A stretch of 64,000 bases of DNA, from the NCBI GenBank assembly GCA_963995505.1, contig OZ023198.1, forward strand, positions 6,286,558 to 6,350,557, in the 5' to 3' direction. A program made the position numbers and the translations under genes. The notes beneath the pieces were generated by a model, which saw only the letters and a program-made list of their open reading frames with translations, was not told where the DNA came from and ran no database searches. This DNA is from Hypericum androsaemum. Lineage: Eukaryota; Streptophyta; Magnoliopsida; Malpighiales; Hypericaceae. Positions 21,067 to 35,359 of the stretch are shown here, piece after piece. How positions within the stretch are numbered: the stretch's first letter is position 1; each line of letters begins with the position of its first letter.

Positions 21067-22128
21067 AACTTTTGTATGCTTGGGTCAATTTCGCTATTGC
21101 AATGCATGCATCCCATAATATTGTTATAATTGTTTCATGCGATTGGTGGTTTATCTTGGAAAGAGCATGCGACTGCTTTGGTCTGCTGTTGATTGTAAAT
21201 GAAATAGGACATCTCTCATTTATTATCTTGGCACAACAAAGTCCCCTCCTGATTACCAGGGTTGTGGGTTAGTTAGAGGTTAGATTTAGGTGGGTTGCGC
21301 ATCCCTTTAGTCTATTGGCTAGAAGACGTCCCTCTTAACTACCTGATTTGTAAGTTAACTGGAGGTTAAATTTTAGTTACCATTTAGTTAGCCTCGTGCA
21401 GCTTAGCTGATGGTAGGGTCTGGGTACAATCTTCTTTTTCTTTGATAATAAAGCTCTTAATTAAGAGTAAAAAGTCTCCTCTGCTTCCGAAGATGGTTTT
21501 ATGTATTTGTTGGTAAAACAAACTGGAAATTAGTCATTGCTTTGCAACGAATAGCATATGTTCATATACAGCTTGACTCGATCAGTTTTCAAGTGGCATT
21601 AATATATACATATACATATATACCCTCATCAGCATATATATATATATGGCTACACAATTCTTTTCATCACTCGCAGCACCTGCAACAGCATCCAAAATAC
21701 ATGCCCGAAAGCATACAACAAGAAGAAAAAAAAGTCAGTATGGATAATTCCAGCCGTCGGAGGTTTGAATCCTCTCGCGCAAGGGTAATAGAAGTCAATC
21801 ATATTTCATTTACTTCACTGGTCACTGTGCAAGGGTAATATAAGTCAATCAGCTCCTCTCATCTGCAAATTACAATACTAATACACATATTTACACGTAC
21901 ATAAATAAATAGGATCCGCCTTCCAACAAAAAACATTCACACCCAAATTAATGCCTTCAGCTCTACCCGCTGTTAACTCCTACCTAACACTATAAATCAT
22001 TTAGCATGACTAACGATGACCTATTGCAATTGACAAGTTAAACAACCTGAATTTCAGACTACCGCCGGTACAGCAAGCATTTGACCGACACCACCGCGAT
22101 GGACTTGTGTTACTTTTGTACACAGGAT
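21067..22128. other. Convergent intergenic region
   Basis: Lies between the convergent PPR pseudogene and SYN4. AT-rich, with a short TA run near 21635 and a small duplication (GCAAGGGTAATA at 21779 and at about 21830). The last part is the SYN4 3' UTR. No gene seen. Confidence 0.5.
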
Positions 22129-25100
22129 TCAGAATTCGGATTTCATCAGCTTTGCTCGAGCCTTTATGTTGATGTTTTCAAAGGGATTCTCCTGTTCCAC
22201 ATGGATATAATCCTTTGTCTTTAGAACCTGCAAGTACGTAGTACAGTCATCCAAGTTAACCACAGCCTACAAACATACCGGACCCATCTTGCACAACATG
22301 CGCAAGTGCAACATTACGTACCAATGTCTCAAAGAACATTCTTGATGCTTCCTTGCGAGTTTTCCCAGTTAATAGGCGGTCTACCGAAAGAAACTTTCTT
22401 CCATGTTCCGCTTCCTTATCGAACAGAGTCTGGAGGTAGTTGCCAACAGCTCTACAAGACAACAGTAACAGAGTTGGCATTCAATTTCTCATGGAAAGAG
22501 AAAGTGCGCCAATACTAGGCAAATGAACTTACCTGGTACGGGACGACCATCCACTGTTATCGAAAAGCTGAGCATCTTCAGCACCAGGTATATCATCATC
22601 GTCCTCGGCCAAATCATTGTCGTCAACATTTAAAAATCCTGCAGAAGACAAGGAACCACAGACAATGTGCAACACAGGTCATATGGTGCAACAAGAAGGA
22701 ATGCTTTGGGACATTGAAGCCACTGGAAAGATCATATACACCTCCCAAGCAAAATGAGAGAGCAAGCAGGCCTATTGGAAGATTTTGTTTTCAGTTGATA
22801 AATGGGTTTAGGCTCTCATTCATTTTATTAAATTGCCGTTAAAGGAAAACGAAGAATTTGAACAAGGAACTGTATGTTAGAAGCTCAGAAAGAAAAGGGA
22901 AGTATCCGAAACGCAGGAAAGAGAGGAAGCAGACAAGGAGCTACATCAGTGGAAGCCTACAGCGTTTTCGGTCCAAAACATCTTCGCCCAAGTAAGAAGA
23001 AATTGCATTCTTACAAATAGTTCTGTGGTCATTCTAAATCCCCTCAACCAGTTTATCTCTATGAAAAGAATGTGATGACTAGCATATAGAAATATCCAGT
23101 GAAAGAAATGGACCTGTATCATTTGCAAATGAAATATCTTGAGGTTCCTGCATCATAAATATAAAGGTAACTTCTGTTAGCAAAGATCCGATGGCAATTA
23201 TTTCTTAGTCTTAACTAACTATAACTTATTGTTTCTCGCATCCAAAATGCAATTCGTAATTCACAAAGCCAGAGAAAGTAAATAGTCCCAGAAAAAAGTT
23301 CAAACATTCTACTTACCGGAAAATCTCCTTCAGTATAATGGCCAACAAAAGGGTGCCCTGTATCCATAGCACTCTGTTGATCTGTTTCACAACCAACTAC
23401 ATAGTCAGATTCATGAAAAGAATCATCTTTTATATCCGCGTCTGGTCCTGTGCTCAATCTGCAGTCTTCTCTCTGTAAGTAGGCAGAGAACTGATCCTTG
23501 TCATCATAACCCGGGCTTACAGTCACGCCACCCTCATTCACACCTAGCTTATTAGATTCCAGTTCTGGAGCCTCTACTACATTTAAGGAATCGGCATTTA
23601 TACATCCTTCTTTCTCTGATAACACATTGAAAAAGGCAGGCCCAACATCATCGGTAAGTGCATTACCATTGATCTGAATGTCTGCTGTCATTTCGACCAG
23701 TTTATCAGCCTCACTCGGCAGCAAACTTTCCTCGTCTTCCCCCAAGTCAGCTGCAGTTACAGTTAGATTGTCTGTACAGTTCCCTAAAATGTTGACACCA
23801 TCAAGGTTTTCGCCACTTATTGTACTGCTTAATGAAGGACCATTCCTATCTGTCCTATCCACGAGAGTTGGCTCGTTTCCAGACCCAGGAGGGTTTCCAG
23901 ATGCCTGTTCCCCTAGAAGAAGAGAGTTATTTGCTTGATCAAATTCCATGTCAGTTACTTCACCCGAAGGTTCAACTTCTGAAGCTCCAGCATCGGGTAT
24001 CACCCCAACGCCACTTGAGTCCCGATGATGATCAATATCTTCAGACTGTAACTGCTGGCCTTCACCCTGTTGGTTTGCACCCTGAACTGGAAGCTCTTTA
24101 CACTGTTTATCACTGACATCTTTGCTGTTACTCGATTCTGGGTCCCCTTGCGCGGAATCATCTTCGGTTAGAGGAGGCCTGGGGGAAAACTCGTTGCCGT
24201 GTCCAGTTTCTAATAAACCTGTATTGCCATCATTTTCCGTGACCTCGATTCGACTCAAATCCAACTTTTCACAATGCAATTGTGTCAACTTCAGTGCCAT
24301 GCCTGAAAAACTTGCCCTTAGTTAGCCAGTTCATTCACAAATAACATGGAAATGCAAAAACCAATATTTACTGTTTTTGGTGCAAAGATAGGCGCAAACC
24401 AGTAAAAATACTCGTTGCGGAAAACATGCATGGCCGCATGAAATCTCTTGCAAGTCTAATTAGGTTTGTATTTACCATATATCATGCAATTTTCGATTTT
24501 GAAAGTTGGATAACAAGCAAGTTGATACACCACATTACTGCAGAAATCAACCAGAAAAGTAACATTCATAAAGCAACACAAGTACCAAAATGAGTTTCTC
24601 AACTTGTTGGCGCAATAAGTAGATGACAACACCTGGAAATATCACCCGCGAGAAAAAAAGAAAGTGCAGCAGATAGGGTGATGAAAAAAATAAATTCATA
24701 ATGCTTGGCAGAGAAAAGGTCAATTTGCATGCGAAGAAGTACATGACTTTCCAAGGGATTGAAGCAGACAGAATTACCAGTCAACACCGAATCACTGAAA
24801 ATCTCTTCTTCCAAAAATTGTCTTTGAATTATCACAATTTCGGTGCGTGTGCAAGGAGCTTTTTTCCGCAAGCGTCGTATATCTTCGGTATTAGTTAGTT
24901 GTTGCCGAATGATACTTGATAGATAAAAGACAGCAAAAGTCAGTATTTTCCAAAAGAAACGCAAGAACTTGGAACAGCAAGCAATGTGCTGAAACAGCAA
25001 AGCTTCAATATAACAACCAGAAAGTAGCAAAAAGGAAAATAGATGGGTATCTAAGAACTAGCTTAAAAATTAATAAACCACTGTCATAAACATATTAGCT

Positions 25101-28100
25101 AACGAAAAAAATGAAATTGCTCTCGTGTCTCGTCAGCATAATGGTGAAGCTCATATCCTCCTATTCTAGTGGAGATAGCTGAGTGAATGGTGAAAGGTGA
25201 AAGGCCACTCGATGTTAATTTTTAATGAAAAGAGAAATGGGAAGGGTAGAAAGCCCTTCAACGTCAAGAGTGTTGGGGAGGCCTGGGAAGATAGATTGGA
25301 TAAAGATGCAATACCATAGGTCTCGTCTTTTCCACAAAAAAACTACTTAGTCATTATTAGCTCCAGGTTATGAGGCAGTGCCAACTGCCAAGGCGTTACC
25401 TAATCTCATTCTCATATCTCGTGGTAACTATCATAATTTGGCACACCTTGGCACCCGCATCAGGAAAATTTTTCCCCAGCATTATTATTCCATCTCCTAT
25501 AGAGTCTTGAGAGTTTCATCATTAACTTTAATTAAATCTTCTATGGTCTTTTCTACCTGTTCTTACATAGAAAAGAGCTTTCTTATATCTCCTTTATCTA
25601 AGTTTAGCAATCAGTAATTGATGCAACAGATAATTAAGTGACCAGAACTAGGAGCAATGAAAGGCAGACATAACTAGGAGCAATGAAAGGCAGACATACT
25701 CGCCGAGCAAGACCATTGAATCATCCACAAGCACCTTTCTCTTCATGCCACTAGCACGACATGTAGACCGAACTCGTTTCCTGGATACTTCTAGTGGAGC
25801 TGGAGATGGTTTAATCTTCAAAGCCGAAGATCCTACTCCAGCTATACAAAGATACAAATGTAATTTCCCAAAATCATTTTTTTTGTCAAGGCACAACTTC
25901 CAAACATAAGCCAAAGAAGTGAAAATTTGAAAAGGATTTTGTTTTCCTATTGCCAGAAATAATTAGAATACTGATTAGATACCTAGGATGGAAGATAGCA
26001 GATCATCATCATCAGGAATTGAGTTGGTAGTTCTCCTTGATTTGCTCATATTGAATGTATCAGCTGTGTTTGTACATTGCATTGGCTCCATACTGTCCAC
26101 GAAGGTTCTTTTCTTGGCAGAAACTTTGTCTCCAGCACTAGATCCATCAGCCTCTTCCTGGTCCTCTTTGTCTGGTGTGGATTCAATTAGGAGACTAACT
26201 GGCATATCAAGAGCCATTTGAGGTGCAGAAAGTAACTTTTCAGGTGCAGGCAATTCAGAGGTCATTGAACCATCCAACTCTTCGAACTGATTATCACTGG
26301 GCATAGCGCTGTCAGGTTCAACCAACTGAATTTTCTCAACTTGTCCATTATCAGTATCGACATGCCCTTCACATGAAAAGGTACGAACGTTAGCAAAACA
26401 GTAACAAGTAATCTCCACTAATTGGCATCACTTAGCAATGCAATCTAACCTTGAATGATTTTGACTGTTTCAGAAGCAGACCGTTCTTCATCCTTCTCCA
26501 ATGTGCATGGCTCATCCTTCCCCAGTTCTTCATCCTTCTCCAATGTGCGTGGCCTATCTTCCAATGGTATAGTAGATAACGAACTGCATGCTCTGAGCAC
26601 ACTAATGGAAGAAGATCTAATTTGTTCATCCTTATTATGATTGTTTAAAGTGTCTGGATCTTCAGGTTCAAGACCAGCCTGAGCTACAGGACCAAAATCT
26701 AAACCATGTCTTTCTCGTCCTTCAATGTCAACCCCACTGTCCTTGAAATCATGCAACGTAACCTCTACATATTCTCCAGACTTCCCATCAATGGGCTCCC
26801 CTGGCTCATTGTTGGACGCGGTCTTATTTTGATCTTCGACATCGTCAATAGCCAGCCTATCGGCAAGTGACTTTCCTTTCACATTCTCTTTGTTGACCTC
26901 CACATCTGCTTCCTCAGTAATGGCTCCCATCGGATAATCATTAGCATGATTATATGGTGAGAACCCTGTCTCATCATCCACACAATGAAGATCTAACTTA
27001 ACAGAAGTATTGTCTCTGCCATCCATTCCTACAGATTCGGTCAAATTGTGATCTTTGGATTCTAAATGATCTTCGGAAGCCAAACGCTCCTGGAAATTGG
27101 ATAAGTTAGGCTCGTTTACTAATCCAGGAGTTGATGGAGCTTGAGCATAGTCACCAGCTTCCAAATCGACAGCCATACCTTCAGGCTTTTCGGATGACCA
27201 GAAAGACTCATCAGTCCAGAACCAGATACTAACAGATCTATTCACTACCAAGCAAATAGAGAGAAAATACTCAAAACTAAAACGAAAATAAGGAACAAAA
27301 ACTGAACGTCAACAAGCGGTTTCAAAAGCGTCCAGAAACATTTTCTTGCTAAATAAGCAGTGATTCAATTAAAAGGCACACCAAGGGGGTGCACCCATGT
27401 ACATCAAAAAGACATGTAAAAGCAATCAGAAAAATACTGTTTCAATAACTTCGTTAGTAGAAAAACTCACTGGCAAGGGTGTAGAGGATTCCGTTAATTG
27501 GGCAGGAGCCACACCAGATGTCCCAGCATTAGCCCTGCAATTTAGAAGAGACAGCAACAGCTGACAAAAATTGTTTATACAATAATTTGCAACAACCAAA
27601 GGCATTTAGATTTTTTTCGAAACTCAACCAGAGGAAATTAGTTCTAAGCTGCTACAGTATTCTTTATTTTCCATTTTGACAGGTAAGAAGAATTTAATTA
27701 AAAAGCACCAAAGGGTTGCAGCCATGAACATCAAGATCTATTACAATCCACTTTGAAATCTACAGATTCTAGGATTCACTGCCTAAATATCTTCCTTAAT
27801 ACCAAAACGATAAAAGTCCATACCATCCATTCACAAAATCAGAAAGAGGTATTTCGTCATCCATATAATCAATTATAAGAGAAGAACCATATACCAACAC
27901 ATATAAATTTAAACTAAGGACCACATAAATAGTGCTGCAATAAACAAACCAAATGATTTTAAATATTTCAAATGCAATCCCATTTTTTGACTCATGGAAT
28001 ATAATATTAAGCAGATCCTCGGAAGTGATCCAATGGCAATGGAAAATTCATTCTGTGGGATTGCTAGAGATACAAAATTTCCGTCGGCCAAGGTAAAAAA

Positions 28101-29660
28101 CATTTGACGAATAAAAAAGGGACTGCCAAATAAAGACACATAAACAGAACGCTGCAGGACAGTACATGCTTAAGCAGTTTAATTGAAAGAACAATTTCCT
28201 GAGTAAGAAGACATACTCTAGAATTTCTTCTGGAAGTGCAGTAACCTTGTCAAGGAACATATCCTGATCATTAAAAATCAATGATAAAAAGTGTAAATTG
28301 GAAATTTTCATAAAATTTAGTTGTGAGTGCATTGAATAAATACAAGGAGGATTCCAAGCAGAACACTCAAAAGATCAAGATCAGGAACCTACGGTTGATT
28401 TCCATGGGAAAAATATGAAAAAGGAGAAACAATCAAACAAAAGATGAATTTATCCTTGATCGTGTTCTTGAAGCTAGTAACAAAGTTTCCCTAAAAATGG
28501 ACATCCCAGGCAAAAAGGCCCAAAAGCAAACAGTTCAATAACTAGATGACCCATAGGACAGCTAATAGAACAAGTGAAACAACGCATACCCTACGTGTCA
28601 AACACTACTTCTTTCCAACCTAATTACTCAAATCTTTGATATAAAAGTGTCTCTTACCTCTTCAAGGTCCAAAGCCACCTGAGAAGTATCACCATCACCA
28701 AAACGCTCTGAGAAAGTAGATCACATATATAAGTAACTGAACGCGATGATATCCACAGTGAACTTTATTCAACTGATATGATGTCATAAACTTGATTAAA
28801 AAATACCAACCATCCAACCCAAATTTTGATGTGGAGTAAACAACACCATCCATGGGGTCCTGGAGTGTGATCTGCTCCTTGGTACTGACGTGATGATCGA
28901 CATAGTTGCTGTCGGAAGCAAAGGTCAATTAAGTGCAAGTTCGATGTGAACAAGGAACTTCTTTTCAAGTAAAAGCAGAAGGAGGCCACTGAGACCAATC
29001 TGTTGTCTAGAATGGTTGGCATTTTAGCAAACTCGTGTTTATTGTTCAAATGTTTTTTAACATAAGCAAGTCAAGATTGACCAATAGCTACCACAAATAT
29101 GGACCGTAAATCACAACAAAGGAACCTCATTTGGCATGTATATAATAACTAACCCCTGAAAGATGTCACCATCTGGCAGCTCAAAATCATCGAGATCAAA
29201 AGTCTCGGGCAAAGTAATAGAGTGATATGGAGCAGTTGATTCTTCGGGAGGCAGATCGACCGCCGTGGAGCGAAAGGCCTGCTTTATCTTCAGCAGAGCC
29301 TCGCTGCAGTCGTCAAAAAGATAATTCACCTTTCTCGAGTATATCCGCACCACACCAAGCAGCAGATGGCTGGATAATCTAAGAGCAATGGGTATATCGG
29401 GGAAAAGAATTGAATCTGGCAAAGGAAACACCACAAGTGAAGAAGATATTAGCCGCAAGCAAGACGACGGGGGAAGTTTTAAGTGGCAGAAATGTAAATA
29501 TAAAGAAGTTGTCTTTGAAGAGACCGACTGACTGACCAACAGAGAAGCCAATATCGGTGTCGGCGACCTGGTTCTTACGGAGCTTCCTCTCCAGGTGAGC
29601 GGCAATCCATATGGTACCCAAAGGCCCTTTCTTGGCCAATATAAATTGCGAGTAAAACAT
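22129..29660 (-). CDS. SYN4: Sister chromatid cohesion 1 protein 4 (Rad21/SCC1 kleisin)
   Basis: The kleisin of the mitotic cohesin ring: its N-terminus binds SMC3, its C-terminal winged helix binds SMC1, and separase cuts the middle. Minus-strand exons: 29537-29660, 29154-29415, 28811-28908, 28658-28707, 28217-28263, 27471-27534, 26450 to about 27206, 25983-26366, 25700-25841, 24778-24914, 23317-24302, 23114-23147, 22533-22638, 22322-22451 and 22129-22227; phases agree and give about 1,139 residues, slightly longer than the Arabidopsis protein. The N-terminal Rad21_Rec8 domain begins [20 protein letters not shown], and the C-terminal domain ends with [13 protein letters not shown] and [26 protein letters not shown] and [18 protein letters not shown] are conserved inner blocks. 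The acidic centre (exons 7 and 11) is poorly conserved, as usual. The exon 7 acceptor is uncertain (27206 or 27185). Exon 7 has an internal duplication around the repeated word TLEKDEE. Intact by all visible criteria. Confidence 0.93.
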
Positions 29661-31260
29661 TGTGCTTTAGTAGAACCCTAGTGGCGGTCGGGAGATCAAG
29701 TTGCAATCAAAACCCTAATTTAGGGATTCATCAATGGAATTGGGAACCCTAAGCACCGAGCTACACACAATATGCGGCCAATTGCCGAGGAGAAGAGGAG
29801 AGAAGAGAGCAAGTTCGAGCTTCCACAGCGGTGGCGTGTCAGACCCTCATTTTAGAGAGAGAGAGAGAGAGGTGTTTGGTGGAGAAGAGAGCAAGTGTAA
29901 AGACAAAAGAGACAACTTAGTCCCAACTCTTCGCCTGTACAGATTTCCTCTCTCTCCCTCTCCCAATCAAACTAGTGTCCACTTTTTTCGAACACTTGAA
30001 ATTAACTTGTTTCTCTCTCCTCTCTAAAAAATAAATAAATAAAGTGGATTTGTTTCTGATTTTCCACCAAAAACATTCCGAAAATTTTCCCCCTTTTTGG
30101 TCCCGCTCTTTTTTATTAATTTGATAATTGAACATCTCTTGATTTGTCCTTTAGGTGCGTTTGATATTTTTTCTGGACAGATTCAAAAGAACAGAATAGT
30201 ACTAGATAAAATTATTTGTTCTAACTGTTATGTCTCGTATTTGGTAACTTCAATACATTTCGTACAATTCTTATTGATACATGTAATAGTTTAACTTAAA
30301 ATTTTGTGAAAGACAAAACCTACCCATCAAAGAAACAATAGAGAATGCACTATTTATATCTCAAATATTTTAACAATCATTTTTTGGCATCCGTATTTGA
30401 CAAAAAAATTCTATAATATCCAAAAAAATTGAATACGAATAATATGAATTATCTAATTTAATAAACAATTTATTATGTGTAATTTTATTCAAATAAAATA
30501 TTATCGATAATTATTTGCAGCAAATAAAATATCTTCATATATTTTCGTTCCTGAAAATATAAAATTTAGAAAATCTGAATTGTATTTGAATATTTAAATA
30601 TTTGATTCTGAATAAAAAATGGATGTCAGATACGTCAATCACATATTAGATAAAATGAGCATTTTTAATTGAGTTAAATAAGATGAAGAAATTTAAAAAG
30701 AAGAAGGGTTTAGGGTAATAAGGTAAAAGAATATGAGAATTTTTTTTTGTCTTAGGACAGAATTTTCTGGCCCATGGTTAAAGATGTGACAAGAATTTGG
30801 AGGTGGGCTTGGACAAACTTCTAACTTTTTGCAGGCCACACATGGGCTTAGACAAAAATCTCAGTCCAGTCCTGTCCAAGCCACGAAAAGCCTTAATGAG
30901 CGTGACGAAATTGTCTTCGTAAAAATGAATATTGATCCTCTCTTGTGTTATTTTCAGTTTTATCCAAGTCTCCTTGTTTTGGGTTTGGAATGATGGTAAT
31001 GGTAATGACACCAACATTTTGTGATCATATCCACTGCATTAAAAATTAATAAACATAACTTTGTTGATTTTTGTATTCTACTCAACTCTAGTCTGGATGA
31101 ATCGATCTAACTAGCGTCCAAATACGACATCCCACATTGGTTAGAGTAAACTTTTGAGCATGTTTGAGATACTATAAATAAGTGAGTCATTTTGGATACT
31201 AATTAAGTTCATTTGGGCTTCCATCCATTATGGAGAAAACTAATAAAAACTTTATTAGTT

Positions 31261-31263
<3 letters not shown>
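29661..31263. other. SYN4 promoter and AT-rich intergenic region
   Basis: Holds the SYN4 5' flank with a short (GA)n run at about 29855-29871, then strongly AT-rich DNA (30150-31260). No coding frame or RNA gene recognised. Confidence 0.5.

Positions 31264-31298
<35 letters not shown>
31264..31298. repeat. (AT)n microsatellite
   Basis: Uninterrupted TA dinucleotides, about 17 units. Apparent ORFs crossing it (YIYIYI) are artefacts. Confidence 0.95.
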
Positions 31299-31301
<3 letters not shown>

Positions 31302-32038
31302 AAGAAAGAGCACACATAAACTGCATTTTTCCCTCCTTCGAACCTCTTCTTTCTTTCTGAGTCTACACTTGCGATTTCTTGTTTCAAAAAATTTGTTATA
31401 TGTGTAACTTACGAATTTTGAGTGACATAGATTTTGTACTCTGGAAGGTTGATTCCTTGAGACCATTTATACCATAGTGGGAGGAATTAATACTTTTAAA
31501 GATAGTATCATTTTTTGACGTACCTAACCTATCTTTTAATCCATTACCCACTTCATACAACAGTTGTTATAATCCAACACTTGCCATAGAAAGTGCTTTA
31601 TGGAAGGAGGACCTGCTTTTGCTTGAGGATAGTGGTTGAGGTTCCTTCATCAGGTAGTAGCCATTCGAGTCGTAGCTCGGGTGTGATGAAACTCTATACG
31701 TGATAAGTTAGAGACTTGTTCTTGAACCTGCTTTGGCTTGTGATTGATGTAAAGTAGCAAGCTGATTTAGAACCCCTGGACCATCATGATCTTTGTAAGT
31801 CCACAAGGTTACCCAGTAGGGAAGGTGCACGGAAGGTGCCTAGCCCTACTTTTCATAATTTGTCTAGTGTCAGAAGTGCTCTAATTGCTTGATTTCACCC
31901 CCAATCTAAAACTACAAAAATAGATATGTTCTACATCTAACTTGACTAGCTCGATTTAACAGCCTCTAGGCCTACTTCCTTTGTTCAATACTCTTACTTA
32001 TCTTTGTTGCAGGAGGCCACAAACCCCCACGCATCAAA
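31299..32038. other. Probable LTR-side flank of Athila-like remnant
   Basis: No protein-coding signal. The part next to the primer-binding site (about 31600-32038) is probably LTR, but no second copy in the window confirms its limits. Confidence 0.35.
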
Positions 32039-32060
32039 TGGTGTCGTTGCCGGGAAGCGG
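32039..32060 (+). other. Athila-type primer-binding site
   Basis: TGGTGTCGTTGCCGGGAAGC resembles the TGGCGCCGTTGCCGGG site used by Athila and many copia/gypsy elements. It lies 0.5 kb upstream of the gag remnant in the same orientation. Confidence 0.6.
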
Positions 32061-32479
32061 CAACCTTAGACAAGCTTTTGTTAGCTAGTTATCTTAGTTT
32101 TATGACGTTATTTTTTTGCTTAGTAGTTAGATTTAATTAGTTGTTAGTTTTAATTTTGGTTAATTTAGTAGTTAGATTTAGTTTAGATTTAGTAGTTTAT
32201 CTTTATTACATTTGATTTCTTAGTTTATTTTAGGTTATTTACCTTTGTTCTCTGAGATCTGACCATTAAGACCCTCTGGGGCATTTTGTCAAACACCTAT
32301 TACGCATCAATAGTATTTACTCTCTTTCTTATATGTGGAATTTCTGTTGAAAATACTGGGACTGAGCTACTTGTATCTGAGTATAAGAGAAGAATGAGAA
32401 AATGAGATCTCGTCCAAGCTCATCGAGACAAGATTCTACTATGAAGATAGAGACATACCCTGGAATCCCACTCATAAAT

Positions 32480-33130
32480 TTCACTCAACTTCCTCTGAAG
32501 GAAGTTATTTTGGGGAGAGCGCATTTGTTCAAAACTCCTTGCCATTTCAGCATTTCCCCAGCAATCATCCATCTGATTTAAAATGCGGTTCAATTCGAAG
32601 GATTAGCTGAGGAGGACCCCAGTGCTCACATCTTACACTTCGTAGAATTTTGTGAGACTGTCAAGAAAAAGGGAGTGAGTACAAAAGAGATAAGATTAAG
32701 GTTATTCCCGTTCATGCTTAAAAATAGGATAAAGCTCTGGTATTATGGCCTGGGAAAATGGGACATTACAACTTGGGAAGAACTAGCCAATACCTTTTTG
32801 AGAAGATATTACTCGCCAGTTCAAATTAGCACACAAGTTGTAAAAAGTAGTGCATTCAAGCAATGACATATGGAGCCCATAAATGAAGGTTAAGAAAGGT
32901 TTAAAGACCTGAAAAGAGCGTGTCCAAGGCAGTTCTTGAACGAAGAACAATAGCCATTATTTTCTTCTTTAAGCTAGATAGCAGATCAAGGGCAAGATTG
33001 GATGCTGCAACAGGAGGTTCATTTCCTCACAGTTCTCATAGCAAAGCAATATGGATCCTGGACAAGCTTATAATGACCTTGGATGAAATGAAAGACATGT
33101 TAGGAGATAACACAATCATTGGATGTTAGT
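32480..33130 (+). pseudogene. Athila-like gag remnant
   Basis: Fragments in shifting frames read FEGLAEEDPSAHILHFVEFC, then IRLRLFPFMLKNRIKLWYYG and DITTWEELANTFLRRYYSP, then ERFKDLKRACP. These match the retrotransposon gag core of Athila-type elements. Stops occur at 32864-32866 and in the following stretch, and at least one frameshift follows. No pol was found. Confidence 0.75.
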
Positions 33131-35296
33131 CTCATTGTGCCTTTATGTTTAATGTATGCTATTTGTTGGCTTGATAAAAATTAAGTCTTTTATCGGTTAC
33201 TCTTGCAGAACTTATTGGAGATACGATGTGATGTAATGCCTGATGGATTCAAAGCTTCATTGTCGTGCTTGAGACTTGAAGATGGATGGATCTGAACCCT
33301 ATTAAAGGTGTCGACTTGTAGAAGAAAGCTCTCATTATTTTGTTTATCAAAATTTTACTTCAAATGAACCCTTTTGCACTATATTTAAAGTTTTAGAATC
33401 TGGTTAGATTTAAATCTTTGAAAATTATGTTTTCAAGCTTAATATTTGATAGATTTAATGAATTATTTTGGATGGATTGTATTGTTTGCAAGCTTAGGCC
33501 TTTAGAAATTATGATCTTATCTTGAATGTTGATGTATTTTATGCTGTGAAGGCTTAAAATTTGCAATTCCAGGAGCATATTTAATTTTATCGATGTTGGC
33601 GAAACTGACATCTCATATGGCAACACAGACGCACCGACCCACCAGCGGTGTTGCTAACATCGCCACACCATCGGACAACTTTCAGGCTTTTTAGGTCCTT
33701 CAGTGTTGGGGTAAAAATAGGGGATAAACCCATGAACCCGGCAAATCCTCCCAGAAGCTTCCTTAGTTAGGACATGAATCATATCCAAATCCAATGATTT
33801 AATAAATGGTTTAATGATGTAGATGAAAGTGTAGGCGGAGGTCTCCTCTCAGAAGCTTCCTTGGTTATGACATGAATAATAATATTTGCCTTGTACAGTT
33901 TCTATTCTTTCTCCTCTACTTCTTCTTTAACTTCTTCTCTCATTCTCCAACACTTTCTCTACTTCTTACTCTCTCTTCTTCTTCTATTATCATTCTTTGT
34001 CTATATTTATTCTTCTTTTGAACTACAATACTTGGTTAAATAGAGCATGTGATTCCTATGGCTGTACATCCTTTTCTCTCTAAGTTTTAGAGAGAGTTCT
34101 CTCCCTAGAGGAGTTCTTTTTCCTTTAGGGTTTCTCTTCTTTTTCTTCCTTAGCTGCCAACACCCTTCTTCTCCAAGCCCTCCACAACACAAACCCTCTT
34201 TCAACTTCCTCTTCTCTCAAGACCAGATCTAGGGCCCCTTCAAGCGTCCTCCTCTTTCCCTAGTCATCCCCACAGTATGTAGCTCCACTGCGGTTACCTC
34301 TTCTGTGGGTCATCCCTGCAGGCTCACTCACTACTGTACGCCATCCTAGATAGGGTCCTCTGGGCTCAGTCCACCTCTGACCCATCACCCTCTGCCTCTG
34401 GCTATCGTCCGAGGTCATCCCCTTCTTTGGCCACACCTCAGCTTTTTGCTCTAGGCCATCCTCCTTTCAGGCTGTCGGTTATCTACTCCCTCGGGGCCTG
34501 GCTTGGTCACCGGTTCTCCCACCGGGGTGGAAGGGTGGGGGGGGGGGTGTTGGTGTTGGGTGTGTGGTTGTTGGTCGTTGTTGACCTCCCCCTAGGCTGG
34601 CCCTTTATTGTTTTTAGCTTAGTTCTTTACTTTTTGCTTATATTTTTATTTACCCATATTTTTGTTGTTTCTCATGATGTTGTTCTGCTATTTTCGCTTG
34701 AACGCTATTATTTTAGCTCCCGAGTCACTATTGTTTTGTGGATTTATCGAGCTTAGGTTCAGTTTTATCTGCTTTTATTTTTACTTGGATCAGTCTTGGC
34801 TCGATCTGAGCTCCGTTCGAATCTCGAAACCATTCACGTTGTTGTAATTGGAAAAACTTGTCTAAGTTGAACTCGTTCAACCTTGGCTGTCTTTTGCGTG
34901 CATCTTGTTTGCATTTAACTGCCCACTTGGTTGCGTGTATTGCGTAACCTCGTGGTTATTCAGTTGTAGTTTGTCTCGACATAATTTTGCTTTGGTCGAT
35001 ATCTCTCGTAGCTTTTTGACCACCCTTCACTCCCTCCCATGTAACTGTGATACTTTGTTGACTACGGTTTGGTTTCTTTATTAATATGGTACTTTCTTTT
35101 TTTGTCTGTGTATTCTCTTTCCTCGTATTGTAACTCATTTTTCTTAATATAGGCTACGCGCCATCTTTAACAAAATACATTGCTTAGCTAATTTATTCGG
35201 GATGTTACACCACCACCCATCAATTTCAAACTGGCTTGGAATCCTCTAACCTCATTCTCGCTATCGATTTCACTAAAAGCAATGAGTGGCTGCGGG

Positions 35297-35359
<63 letters not shown>

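Noticed and set aside
21750..21790. tRNA-like T-arm (GGAGGTTTGAATCCTCTCGC)
   Set aside because: No acceptor, D-arm or anticodon arm can be paired upstream at tRNA spacing.
23215..24300. Independent 361-codon gene on the minus strand
   Set aside because: It is the large acidic exon 11 of SYN4, with matching splice sites and phase on both sides.
34427..34756. 109-codon hydrophobic ORF
   Set aside because: Low-complexity T- and G-rich DNA with a poly-G run, no homology recognised, repetitive surroundings.
33706..35210. Solo LTR starting TGTTGGGG and ending GATGTTACA
   Set aside because: The termini look plausible, but there is no target duplication and no partner or internal signal in the window.
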